A DNA stretch of 24,731 bases. It comes from JADHUC01 sp964617665 (lineage in GTDB: Bacteria > Planctomycetota > Planctomycetia > Pirellulales > Pirellulaceae). The translations under genes were made by a program, and so were the position numbers. The stretch lies in the NCBI GenBank assembly GCA_964617665.1, contig CAZUAH010000176.1, forward strand, positions 1-24,731, given 5' to 3'. Positions 16,354-24,305 of this stretch are shown one piece after another. Below the pieces are notes generated by a model. It saw only the letters and a list, made by a program, of their open reading frames with translations. It was not told the DNA's origin and did not search any database. Each line of letters opens with the position of its first letter. Within the stretch, counting starts at the first letter, position 1.

Positions 16354-16495
16354 CGTAGGCCGGATCAAGGTCGCACAGGGTATTGCCGGAACAGCGCAAA
16401 CGCAATCGAGGCTGCTTGACAAGTCGTGTACGGAGGAATCTAGGAAGAGCGACCGCAGCTCCGGCACGAACGGCGTTTGCTCGGTCCGGCCTACG
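16354..16495. repeat. Intergenic inverted repeat (CGTAGGCCGGA-type)
   Basis: CGTAGGCCGGATC (16354-16366) pairs with GGTCCGGCCTACG (16483-16495), with 12 of 13 positions complementary. Further inward, TGCCGGAACAGCG pairs imperfectly with the reverse complement of CGCAGCTCCGGCA, so the arms extend to roughly 45 bases each. It lies between the convergent ends of the FG-GAP gene and the Agl23-like gene. It resembles REP-like intergenic elements and has no coding content. Confidence 0.7.
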
Positions 16496-16514
16496 AACTT
16501 GCGAACAATCCGGG

Positions 16515-18218
16515 TTACAGCCGGCCGAGTCGTCGAAGGTGGGCTTCCCAGAGATCCATTCGTACCCAGACTTGCGCGAGCACGTTTGGGCGCAGGGCAT
16601 AGAAGGAGGTCATCAGGTGCGTATCGTCGAGGCGTTCGGTTAGAGCCTCGTCGAGTTCTGATAACGATATCACGATCGGCGCGCTTGGGTCATCAGGCAA
16701 TTGCGTCCAGTAGCCGACGCTTTCGAATTGTCGAAGATACCAGGGCAAGGGCCAATAGTAGCCCTCCTCATCCCAGATCACTTTGACCAGCACGTCATTC
16801 CCGTCGGGCGACGCCTTGGCCAACTGCTCGATGTCGTCCGCCAATCGCTGGACGTCGGGCATCGTGTGGGCGTAGACGTACGGGTTCTGGGGATCCTCGT
16901 GGTAGACGTAACTCATACAATACGATTGCCAGCCGAGGTGACCTGCTGCGCCCAGCAAGACGATCGACATCCCGACCTGGATTGGCAGTATTCGCATGGC
17001 GCGAATCAGTGCCACCGCACCGACACCCGCCAATAAAATCATCCCGTGAAGGAAGCCCAGCAGACACCAGGGCGTTTTGTAGGGGATACAGGTGTAAACC
17101 GCCGTGAGCAGCACGGTGTAGAAGCCGATCCATCGCACAAACGACACACTTGCGCCGCGCAGAAGTCCCATTCTCTCCGGAAGGAACGCGGCTACAAATC
17201 CCAGAAGGGCCAGCTCCAGGACAAGTGCCTCGGACCACACAGGGCCATCGCCTATTCGCCAATAGGCAAGAATATGCAGGTAGTGATAGAAGGGATGTAT
17301 GTGGGGTGACGCCCCTCCGGCCCGTCCGAGCCACGGAAGATACGAAAGCACACCGTCGACGGGGCCTCGAGAGTTTGTGAAGAATGAAGACAGAAGCGTC
17401 ACGGTTACGAGAACGGCCACGGCAACCCCCAAGACCATATGCCTAGTGAGCGTCGAGCGATGTTCGCCAAGTGTTGTCTCGCACACCAAACCGGCTTTGG
17501 CTTTGGGAGGGCGAAGCTCCTGCTGAGCCGCATTTGGCGCATCATTCCGGCTCGGCAGGAGCCTCGCCATCCCGTCTTCTGAAGTCTCATCAACACGAGC
17601 GGAAGAGCACCTACGCAGCACCCACGCGAAAAGCAACGTGAGCAGAATCCCGACGCCCATGGAAAAAAAGACGATAACGCTGGTTTCCTTTGTCGCCTGC
17701 AGCAGGCCCAAACACCCACCGGCGATCAGACACCAAACAAGTCTTTGGCTGCAGGCGTATCGCCATCCGGCGGCGACCGCCGCGAGCGTGAAGAAGACAA
17801 ACAACGTCTCGTGGATGTAGTACCGACTGAAGAAGACCATTGCCGGCGATATGGCCGTCAACACCCCAACGCATACTGTCGCCGCTCGTCCCAGACCGTC
17901 GCTTAACAGGCAGAGCAACAACACCAAGCCCGCACCGAACACGACGGGCACGATACGGTACGTCGTTTCATTGGTCTCGGCGAAGCTCTCTTGGCCTTTG
18001 AGCAATGGTACGGGCAACGTGGCATAGGTGAGCGTCGGACCGTGGAACTCGTTGGGATCGTACCGGTACTGCCCGTCCTGCCAAAGCTCGCGGAACCGTG
18101 CCGCCTGCACGGCCTCGTCCGCGTGCATCGAACGATCGGCAAGCTTGGGTAATCGGAACGTGAGTGCACCGAGGGTCACCACCAGCAACGCGACGTCGAA
18201 GATGAGTCGATTCCACAC
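16515..18218 (-). CDS. Agl23/GT39-like multi-spanning membrane glycosyltransferase
   Basis: Integral membrane protein of the GT-C type, resembling dolichyl-phosphate-mannose-protein transferases and the flippase-activity-associated Agl23 (TIGR03663) group. It probably transfers sugars from a lipid carrier on the outer membrane face. The first periplasmic loop has the signature MHADEAVQAARF with the acidic pair Asp34-Glu35. Roughly ten hydrophobic segments follow (for example 90-107, 112-130, 136-152, 160-200 and 260-280). Residues 215-238, in the loop after the segment ending near 203, are encoded by a ~70 bp palindromic repeat (17505-17574) that is read through in frame. The start is GTG at 18218; GGAG lies ten bases upstream and no earlier ATG exists. 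It is convergent with the FG-GAP gene. Confidence 0.8.
   Translation of the reverse strand: MWNRLIFDVALLVVTLGALTFRLPKLADRSMHADEAVQAARFRELWQDGQYRYDPNEFHGPTLTYATLPVPLLKGQESFAETNETTYRIVPVVFGAGLVLLLCLLSDGLGRAATVCVGVLTAISPAMVFFSRYYIHETLFVFFTLAAVAAGWRYACSQRLVWCLIAGGCLGLLQATKETSVIVFFSMGVGILLTLLFAWVLRRCSSARVDETSEDGMARLLPSRNDAPNAAQQELRPPKAKAGLVCETTLGEHRSTLTRHMVLGVAVAVLVTVTLLSSFFTNSRGPVDGVLSYLPWLGRAGGASPHIHPFYHYLHILAYWRIGDGPVWSEALVLELALLGFVAAFLPERMGLLRGASVSFVRWIGFYTVLLTAVYTCIPYKTPWCLLGFLHGMILLAGVGAVALIRAMRILPIQVGMSIVLLGAAGHLGWQSYCMSYVYHEDPQNPYVYAHTMPDVQRLADDIEQLAKASPDGNDVLVKVIWDEEGYYWPLPWYLRQFESVGYWTQLPDDPSAPIVISLSELDEALTERLDDTHLMTSFYALRPNVLAQVWVRMDLWEAHLRRLGRL
17505..17574. repeat. Palindromic repeat element, copy A (inside coding sequence)
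   Basis: GGGAGGGCGAAGCTCCTGCT (from 17505) continues to GAGCCG at 17530, and the mirrored arm runs 17548-17574 (CGGCTCGGCAGGAGCCTCGC then CATCCCG). The arms pair with few mismatches around a 17-base loop. Read on the minus strand it is nearly identical in both arms to copy B at 19307-19379, while the loops differ. It lies inside the Agl23-like gene and encodes the segment that includes AAQQELRPPK. Confidence 0.88.
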
Positions 18219-18309
18219 TTGGCCAGCGCTCCGTGAGCTTTCTATTGAACAGCCACCCAGTTGGCCCAGTATCGTCCGCCTGTTGCGTAGAGGTCAAGTG
18301 CCACATTTG

Positions 18310-18398
18310 TCGTTTAACCCGAAGCCGGAAGGCGATGGCCGTAGCGAATCGAGCCGCTCACAATGACAACCGTCACCTACCGGCTCCGGGTTAAACGA
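18310..18398. repeat. Intergenic inverted repeat (TTTAACCCG-type)
   Basis: TCGTTTAACCCGAAGCCGG (18310-18328) and CCGGCTCCGGGTTAAACGA (18380-18398) are reverse complements at 18 of 19 positions, separated by 51 bases. It lies between the divergent start codons of the Agl23-like gene and the F5/8 type C gene. Repeats with the TTTAACCCG word are familiar from planctomycete intergenic regions (background knowledge, not tested here). The rest of the 303-base gap (18219-18521) holds no gene. Confidence 0.8.
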
Positions 18399-18521
18399 GG
18401 ACACCGCAAACCGGCGGTAGCATAATCCGCACCGGCCCGTAGCGTTTGCGTCCGTGCTTGATTACACTGCAATTGTACTCAGAAGAAAACCATATCGTTC
18501 GTTCGAAGGGAGGAATCGTAG

Positions 18522-19193
18522 ATGGCCCGCGTGATTACGTCGCTGATGATCGTTGCTTGCGTAGCATCTTGGACATTCGCCGAAGAGGAGAAGGTACCGC
18601 TCAAGACGGAAATACCGGAAGAGGTTCTTGTTGGGACTCCGCCTGACGTCCTGTCCATGTTGTTCCCCAACTTGGAGAAGCTGCCGAAGGGCAAGCGGCC
18701 TGAGTTCATGGTACCCAAGGGGACGGTCAACTTGGCGTTGAAGAAGAAGGTGACGTCCAGCGATGCGAATCCCGTGCTCGGCGAGTTGGTGTACGTCACC
18801 GACGGCAGTAAGGAAGGGACCGAGGACAGTTACGTGGAACTTGGCCCCATGCTGCAGTGGGTCCAGATTGATCTGGAGAAGCCTAGTACCATTTATGCAA
18901 TCTTCGTGTGGCGTTTCTTCCGCGAGGCCCGCAGCTATAACGACGTGATCGTACAGGTAGCAGATGACGAGAAGTTCACGAAGAGCGTGAAGACGATCTA
19001 CAGCAACGACCAAGACAACTCAGCTCGCATGGGAATCGGCAAGGCGCGGCCGTATATCGAGACGAACATGGGCAGGCTGATCGACGGCAAAGGCGCAAAG
19101 GGCCGCTTTGTGCGATTGTACAGCCAGGGGAATACGGCCAACGATCTAAACCACTACGTCGAAGTCGAGATTTTCGGCAAACCGGCGACGTAG
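18522..19193 (+). CDS. Secreted F5/8 type C (discoidin) domain protein
   Basis: Exported 223-residue protein with a signal peptide (1-20, ending SWTFA) and one discoidin-like jelly-roll domain from about 65 to 219. Recognisable elements are NLALKKKVTSSD, LVYVTDGSKEGTEDSYVELG, LQWVQIDLEKPSTIYAIFVWRF and the closing GRFVRLYSQGNTANDLNHYVEVEIFG. Such domains usually bind carbohydrate or surface ligands; no catalytic domain is attached. A strong GGGAGG lies about nine bases before the ATG. Its stop is only about 155 bases before the preferred start of the HzsA-related gene on the same strand, so the two may be co-transcribed and their products may work together on the cell surface or in the periplasm; that link is inference. 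Confidence 0.78.
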   Translation: MARVITSLMIVACVASWTFAEEEKVPLKTEIPEEVLVGTPPDVLSMLFPNLEKLPKGKRPEFMVPKGTVNLALKKKVTSSDANPVLGELVYVTDGSKEGTEDSYVELGPMLQWVQIDLEKPSTIYAIFVWRFFREARSYNDVIVQVADDEKFTKSVKTIYSNDQDNSARMGIGKARPYIETNMGRLIDGKGAKGRFVRLYSQGNTANDLNHYVEVEIFGKPAT

Positions 19194-19306
19194 CTGGGTT
19201 GGAGGCGATCACGGCCGATGCCTATCACGCATGGATGATGGTGAGGCCAATGAAGCGGTGCCATGAAGACCGCCGGTGGCCCTCAATATCCGGCTTCGTC
19301 GGGGGA

Positions 19307-19379
19307 CGGGAGGGCGAGGCTCCTGCCGAGCCGCGAAGTCGTGGGGTGATGCTGGCTCAGCGGGAGCTTCGCCCTCCCG
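19307..19379. repeat. Palindromic repeat element, copy B (at 5' end of a gene)
   Basis: The arms 19307-19333 (CGGGAGGGCGAGGCTCCTGC then CGAGCCG) and 19354-19379 (GGCTCAGCGGGAGCTTCGCC then CTCCCG) pair with about three mismatches around a 20-base loop. The left arm, if translated, gives the GREGEAPAEP peptide often seen in planctomycete gene calls, a mark of a dispersed repeat. The loop holds GTG and ATG codons (19346, 19349) in frame with the HzsA-related gene. Confidence 0.9.
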
Positions 19380-22300
19380 AATCTGCGGCTATCGGAGTCA
19401 TTGGCCGAGGCCGACTTCTTGCGCTTGCCGGCGTTCTACTGCTCTTTAACTCAGCCTCGGTTCGTGCGCAGCACTCAACGAGTCGTGGGCCAATTGGCCC
19501 GGCGCAAATCGCATCGTCTTTTCGACGCTTTGTGGAACCAGTGGAAGGCTTCACCGCGCACGGTGGAACGTGGAAGGTGACGAACGGCGAGTTGTGGGCT
19601 AGTGCAGGACCTGGCCCAAAACTAGTGTGCGATTCGTCTGCGTTCACGGTGGGCGAAGTGGGCGTCGAGGTTTTTCTGACCGACGATCGCGATGGCAACG
19701 CGGCACTGATTGCTCGTGTGAGTGAATCCGGCGTGGGAGCCGACAAGTTCATTGGATACGAAATTGCGCTGGATGCGCGGCATCAAATCCTTCGCCTCGG
19801 CCGCCATCGGCACAACTTCGAATTGATCCGCGATGTGCCCTGCCGCGTGCCCGTGGGCCAGTGGATCTCGCTGGTGGCCAAGCTTGGCGAGACTTCAATC
19901 GAGGTGTTGGTCGACGGCAAGAGCATCCTACGTCACGACGACGGAACGAAATCGCTGCCAGCGGGCACCGTGGGGCTGCGTCCCTGGCAGCGAGAGGCGC
20001 GATACCGGAATCTGTGGGTCAAGATTGAAGGACGGACGCACACGTTACCATTTCGGAAGAACGAAGGACTTGATCGCGCCAACGAGTTACTGACCGAGGC
20101 CCGTCTTCCACCCATCGCGTTTTTCACTCGACACGCACTGAGCCGCCCCAACACAATCAGTTGTGCCATTTGGCAAAGCCAGTCGAGTCGTCCCGGATGC
20201 AGCATCCGCATATTCGATCCGGCCAAGCCGAACGAACCGCCCCGGACGATTTTCCGCGACCCGGATGGCTGCATTTTCGACATGAACGTGTCCTTCGACG
20301 CGCAGACGTTGCTGTTTTCGCATCGGAGCAAAGGCGAGAAATATTGGCACATCTATCGGATTGGCACGGACGGTAGGGACCTGTGCCAATTGACTGATGG
20401 ACCGTTTTATGACATTAGCCCGACTGAGTTGCCGGATGGCGACATCGTGTTCGTCTCGACGCGTCGGGGCGGATACACGCTCTGTCAACCCGGTCCCGCG
20501 TCGAACCTCTACCGCATGGCGTCCGATGGCAGCAACGTCCGTTGCGTCAGTATGAACACGCTTGCCGATTTTAGCCCGCAGATGTTGCCAGATGGACGCC
20601 TGCTTTTCACGCGATGGGAGTACATCGACCGCGATTTGACGTATCGTCAGAGCCTGTGGACGCAGAATCCGGACGGTACGGCTTTCCAACTGTATTTCGG
20701 CAACACGATTCGCGACGTGGGCACGTTTTGGCAAGCACGGCCGTTGCCCGAACGCAGCGACGTGGTCGTGGCCACGTTTGCTCCGCACCATGGCTGGCCG
20801 CACGGCGCGATCGGGCTGATCACCAACCGCGCGGGGCTTGAGGCGCCGCGCGGAAAGGGATTCGCTTGGATCACCAAGGAGTTTCCCGAGATTGGCGACC
20901 GCTCTTTTCAATGGTCGTATCGCGACCCCTTCCCGTTGGGCGATTCCCTTTTCCTGGTCTCGCATGGTGGCAAGGCGCAGAAGTTTCGCATCTTCCTTCT
21001 GGATGTGTACGGCAACAAGAGACTGCTATGCGAAGATCCCGAGTCTGGCTGCTACAACCCGTTGCCGTTGCGCCCCATGGCGATACCGCAGGTCATTCCC
21101 GTGCAAGGGGATAATGAAGATACGCAGTGGGGTACCTATCTGCTGGTGGACGCGTATCGCGGGTTGGACGGAATCGAACGCGGCCGAGCGAAATCCCTTC
21201 GTATCATGGAACAGGTCCGCAAGACGGAAGACCTCGTCTCGCGCGCGTTCGATCAGTCGCCAGTGATGAGCTACGCCACGTACTACGCCAAGCGATCTTG
21301 GGGAACAGTGCCGTTGGCCGAGGACGGATCGGCATACTTCAAGGTGCCGGCGTTGCGCGAGATCTACTTCCAAGTACTGGATGCAGAGGGGCGTGAATTG
21401 CAGCGGATGACTTCAGGCTCGCAAGTCATGCCCGGCCAGACGGTCACTTGTGTCGGGTGTCATGAGCCGCGTTCCGAGACGCCGCCAATTCATCAGTTGC
21501 CGCTGGCTGCGAATCACCCGCCAAGAGAGCCTGAATCGCGTGAATGGCTGAACGACGGCATCGTTGATTTTCCAACGGTAGTTCAGCCGGTGCTCGACAA
21601 ATACTGCGTCAGCTGCCACAGCGGATCGAATCCAGATGGTGGCCTGCTATTGACAGGCGACAAGACGCGGCTTTTCAACATGGCCTACGACAATCTGCTG
21701 GGCCGCAGTCGATCGTATCGCCAGCACGACATGGCCACTGGCGAGATGCTTGCCACGGAACGGAATAAGGAGAAGCCGCTGGTCCATTTCTACTGGTTGC
21801 TGCGAACGCCCACCGCCGTGAATCAGCCATTGTGGACTGGATCTCACGCCAGCCGTCTCTTGGAGTACGTCGACACAGACCATTGCGAACAGGAGATTCC
21901 GCTGGAGGATCGCCGGCGCATCTATTTGTGGATCGACGCCAACGTGCCCTACTACGGCACGTACGCACACAGCAGGCCTCGTTCGCCCGGGCGCCGCGAC
22001 TTGTGTACGGATGCCAACACGGGAAAGGAATCCGCTTGGTTTGCCCAGGATTTCCTCGGCGCATACAACCGCCGCTGCCAGTCCTGTCACGGAGCCCTCC
22101 CGCATCCGAATAACCACGCCGAGATCTGGGACGGTCGTTTGGCATGGATCAACTTCTCTAATCCGAATCACAGCCCGGCGCTCACAGCTCACTTATCCGA
22201 TAAGGCTGGTGGACGCGGCATTTCGACAGCATCGGACGAGCCACCCAAGCTACTTTTCGCCGACACTGCGGACGCGGACTACCAACGCATGCTGAAGGCG

Positions 22301-22381
22301 ATCGAGACCGGCAAGCAATTGATGCTGGCCAACCCGACTGCTGACATGCCAGGGTTCAAATTCGCGAAGAAGGAACCGTAA
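19349..22381 (+). CDS. HzsA-related secreted triheme cytochrome c protein
   Basis: Large exported protein related to the alpha subunit of anammox hydrazine synthase; the reaction here is unknown. Numbering from the ATG at 19349 (1010 residues): a hydrophobic signal segment (RLLALAGVLLLF, end VRAQ, about 30-44), a LamG/DUF1080-like beta-sandwich (about 55-230), a PD40/TolB-like propeller (about 250-560, with repeats such as SFDAQTLLFSHRS, LPDGDIVFVSTRR and LPDGRLLFTRWEY), a middle domain, then three c-type heme sites: CVGCH (701-705), CVSCH (753-757) and CQSCH (910-914). The start is uncertain: the frame is open back to 19199 (TTG; ATGs at 19235 and 19250), but repeat copy B interrupts that leader, and no ATG, GTG or TTG lies between the repeat and the signal segment. 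The F5/8 gene is directly upstream. Confidence 0.82.
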   Translation: MLAQRELRPPESAAIGVIGRGRLLALAGVLLLFNSASVRAQHSTSRGPIGPAQIASSFRRFVEPVEGFTAHGGTWKVTNGELWASAGPGPKLVCDSSAFTVGEVGVEVFLTDDRDGNAALIARVSESGVGADKFIGYEIALDARHQILRLGRHRHNFELIRDVPCRVPVGQWISLVAKLGETSIEVLVDGKSILRHDDGTKSLPAGTVGLRPWQREARYRNLWVKIEGRTHTLPFRKNEGLDRANELLTEARLPPIAFFTRHALSRPNTISCAIWQSQSSRPGCSIRIFDPAKPNEPPRTIFRDPDGCIFDMNVSFDAQTLLFSHRSKGEKYWHIYRIGTDGRDLCQLTDGPFYDISPTELPDGDIVFVSTRRGGYTLCQPGPASNLYRMASDGSNVRCVSMNTLADFSPQMLPDGRLLFTRWEYIDRDLTYRQSLWTQNPDGTAFQLYFGNTIRDVGTFWQARPLPERSDVVVATFAPHHGWPHGAIGLITNRAGLEAPRGKGFAWITKEFPEIGDRSFQWSYRDPFPLGDSLFLVSHGGKAQKFRIFLLDVYGNKRLLCEDPESGCYNPLPLRPMAIPQVIPVQGDNEDTQWGTYLLVDAYRGLDGIERGRAKSLRIMEQVRKTEDLVSRAFDQSPVMSYATYYAKRSWGTVPLAEDGSAYFKVPALREIYFQVLDAEGRELQRMTSGSQVMPGQTVTCVGCHEPRSETPPIHQLPLAANHPPREPESREWLNDGIVDFPTVVQPVLDKYCVSCHSGSNPDGGLLLTGDKTRLFNMAYDNLLGRSRSYRQHDMATGEMLATERNKEKPLVHFYWLLRTPTAVNQPLWTGSHASRLLEYVDTDHCEQEIPLEDRRRIYLWIDANVPYYGTYAHSRPRSPGRRDLCTDANTGKESAWFAQDFLGAYNRRCQSCHGALPHPNNHAEIWDGRLAWINFSNPNHSPALTAHLSDKAGGRGISTASDEPPKLLFADTADADYQRMLKAIETGKQLMLANPTADMPGFKFAKKEP

Positions 22382-22390
22382 CAGACGTGG

Positions 22391-22412
22391 CACTGCTTGC
22401 TCGCAAGCAGTG
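22391..22412. terminator. Hairpin after the HzsA-related gene
   Basis: CACTGCTTG (22391-22399) and CAAGCAGTG (22404-22412) form a perfect 9 bp stem with a CTCG loop, ten bases after the stop codon. It lies between convergent genes, so it could end transcripts from either side, but there is no T tract. The same word recurs as an intergenic palindrome in planctomycete genomes (background knowledge), so it may be a repeat rather than a dedicated terminator. Confidence 0.5.
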
Positions 22413-22471
22413 TTGAAGGATCCGCATCGCCCCAGCCTTGACTTCGTCTCGCCTGTATTTGCTCGCTAGCG

Positions 22472-23782
22472 CTATTCTTCCGCGCGGCGGGTCCTGGAAC
22501 TGACGAACCAGAGGATCAAGCCACCAAATCCGAGAACAATGACAATCGCGTTCGTGATCAGACCGGTGTACGGTAGGTTGGTCAGCTGATGCTGGTTCAG
22601 CAGAATCACCACGACGACCAGTCCCACGAGGAAGGGGAGAATGCGGCGCTGTGTCTTGCCGGCAAAGAGCATGAATCGGCCAAGAGCGAGGCTCACCATG
22701 ATCTGTGCGATGTAGGACGCAAAGAACCAGAATCCCGCCACAGAGCCAATCAGGGTCAATACGCCCGCAGTCAGCACCACGGGGACCATCTCGTCAAGCG
22801 TCAGCAGTGAAAACGCAAACATCAGCGCAACGACCAGCACTACCAATAGGATCAACGAGACGGCAAAGAACACGATTCCCAACAGGCCGCTTCCCAGACT
22901 CGCCAGCGGCTTAGTTCTAACGGACTCGGCCAGCCCTTGTGACCAACGCGGCATGATCACGAGAATGCACAAGCCAATAATGGCCAAGCAAGCAAACTCG
23001 CGAGCTAGTGTCAGGGCCTTATCCATCGTCGTCGGCTCCGCCTTAGGCGTTGCCGATACGATATGGGGTGCGTATTCGACGCCGCCGGCGATGGAAGCTC
23101 CTTCATCAATCTTGCCTTTGACGCGTGATCGGTAGGACAGCACGCCGTCGATCACGGTCGACGATGCGACGGTCAAACCGGGTGGAACGGCTGGCATCGC
23201 TACGGGTGGTTGGGGACGAAATTTTCGAGTCTGTGACGCGTTCTCGTCTGGATCCAAGCCCAATCGAACATCACCAAGAACCGTTCCGCTCAATTCGCAG
23301 TTCGACAACGTCGCTGTGATTCCTTTGCCAACAGAACCGGCGAATCTTGCCTGGCAACCTGCGTAATAGAAGCCGCCGTCTACCGTGCTGTCATCCTCTG
23401 CTTCGACGCTGAATCCAGCCGCAATGACGTCGTCCGCGACTTCTGAATTCGTTGCGAGTTTCAACACCTCGCCAGCCATGCGGAGGTCGTCGCCTACGGC
23501 ACCGTTCAGTACCACCGTATGGCCCGCGGCAACCAAGTCGCCAACCACTAGGCCGTTCACGGTGATCTGTCGCGCAAACACGACCAAATCGCCCTGGACC
23601 GTGCCATCTACAATCAACTCGTCGCAAAAAACGTATAGATCATCGCCGATGAGCTCGTTTGCTTCGACGGTCACCTTATCACCCGCGCGGAACTGGGCAG
23701 CCTGAACCATGCCAAGTTGGCCGAGCAACGATGCGGCAATCACCAAGCCCGTTAACGCGATCGTCTGATACACACCCTTCAT
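22472..23782 (-). CDS. Bactofilin-like polymer-forming domain fused to a membrane domain
   Basis: Envelope protein of 436 residues. It has a signal peptide (1-29, ending MVQAA), then a beta-solenoid-like region (about 35-190) of short repeats rich in GDL/GDDL, such as LIGDDLYVFCDELIVDG, VQGDLVVFARQITVNG and LVVGDLVAAGHTVVLNG, as in bactofilins and polymer-forming cytoskeletal proteins. A linker rich in Pro follows, then about five to six hydrophobic helices (about 265-430) ending in a basic tail. Export of the solenoid differs from cytoplasmic bactofilins. The start at 23782 has AAGGAG (23789-23794) six bases upstream; the ATG at 23785 is only three bases away and less likely, and the frame open to 23857 overlaps the cupin gene. 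It follows the cupin gene by 34 bases, so they probably share a transcript. Its function is unknown. Confidence 0.72.
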   Translation of the reverse strand: MKGVYQTIALTGLVIAASLLGQLGMVQAAQFRAGDKVTVEANELIGDDLYVFCDELIVDGTVQGDLVVFARQITVNGLVVGDLVAAGHTVVLNGAVGDDLRMAGEVLKLATNSEVADDVIAAGFSVEAEDDSTVDGGFYYAGCQARFAGSVGKGITATLSNCELSGTVLGDVRLGLDPDENASQTRKFRPQPPVAMPAVPPGLTVASSTVIDGVLSYRSRVKGKIDEGASIAGGVEYAPHIVSATPKAEPTTMDKALTLAREFACLAIIGLCILVIMPRWSQGLAESVRTKPLASLGSGLLGIVFFAVSLILLVVLVVALMFAFSLLTLDEMVPVVLTAGVLTLIGSVAGFWFFASYIAQIMVSLALGRFMLFAGKTQRRILPFLVGLVVVVILLNQHQLTNLPYTGLITNAIVIVLGFGGLILWFVSSRTRRAEE

Positions 23783-23816
23783 CATCGGCTCCTTTTGCAG
23801 GCCCGAAATCGTTTGT

Positions 23817-24305
23817 CTACTCTGTGTCCTCGCCAACCGGTTCGAACTGCCGGTCACCCGTGTCGTAAACGATCACCGCACGGCACGACTCGTCACCGGT
23901 TCGCGCTGCGTGGCGGACACCTAAGGGAATCCGGAGCGTATCGCCCTTCTTCAGCTTGATCCACTTGTCGCCCAGAAGATGCTCGCACGATCCGGACAAC
24001 ACGTGCAGGCATTCCTCGCAATTGGGGTGTATGTGGATTGGGTTGCTCTGGTTGGGCTTGACGTACACGATACCGAACGTCATCTCGGATTTGGGATCGA
24101 GCTGCGAATTCATCAGCCAGCGAATCCAGCCCCAGTCGTACTTCTGCACTTCTACCTTGTCAAATTCCTTTACTGTTATCTTCGCCGCATCGCAGGCGTT
24201 GCACGACGCGTCCGGTTTCTCTGTCGCGCACTCAGCCGCATTTGCCAACGCAAAGTGCGAAAAGCCACAAAATACTGACGCTACGAAGGCAAGACGAACG
24301 AGCAT
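23817..24305 (-). CDS. Secreted single-domain cupin protein
   Basis: Exported 162-residue protein with a signal peptide (1-23) and one cupin barrel. Both cupin motifs are clear: motif 1 with His91, His93 and Glu98 in HIHPNCEECLHVLSG, and motif 2 G(x5)PxGxxH at 121-132 with His132 in GDTLRIPLGVRH. The four metal ligands are therefore present, but the reaction is unknown. Several Cys residues (26, 35, 38, 96, 99) could form disulphides after export. AAAGGA about eight bases upstream supports the ATG at 24305. It is the first gene of a two-gene minus-strand unit with the bactofilin-like gene. Confidence 0.87.
   Translation of the reverse strand: MLVRLAFVASVFCGFSHFALANAAECATEKPDASCNACDAAKITVKEFDKVEVQKYDWGWIRWLMNSQLDPKSEMTFGIVYVKPNQSNPIHIHPNCEECLHVLSGSCEHLLGDKWIKLKKGDTLRIPLGVRHAARTGDESCRAVIVYDTGDRQFEPVGEDTE

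Noticed and set aside
15398..16600. A 400-codon minus-strand frame opposite the FG-GAP gene
   Set aside because: It mirrors the GC-rich codons of the FG-GAP gene, whose seven Asp-rich calcium loops identify the true strand, and it runs through the poly-G/poly-C tract.
20087..20965. Long minus-strand frame inside the HzsA-related gene
   Set aside because: The opposite strand carries coherent PD40 repeats and heme motifs; the minus product is Arg/Val-rich with no recognisable features.
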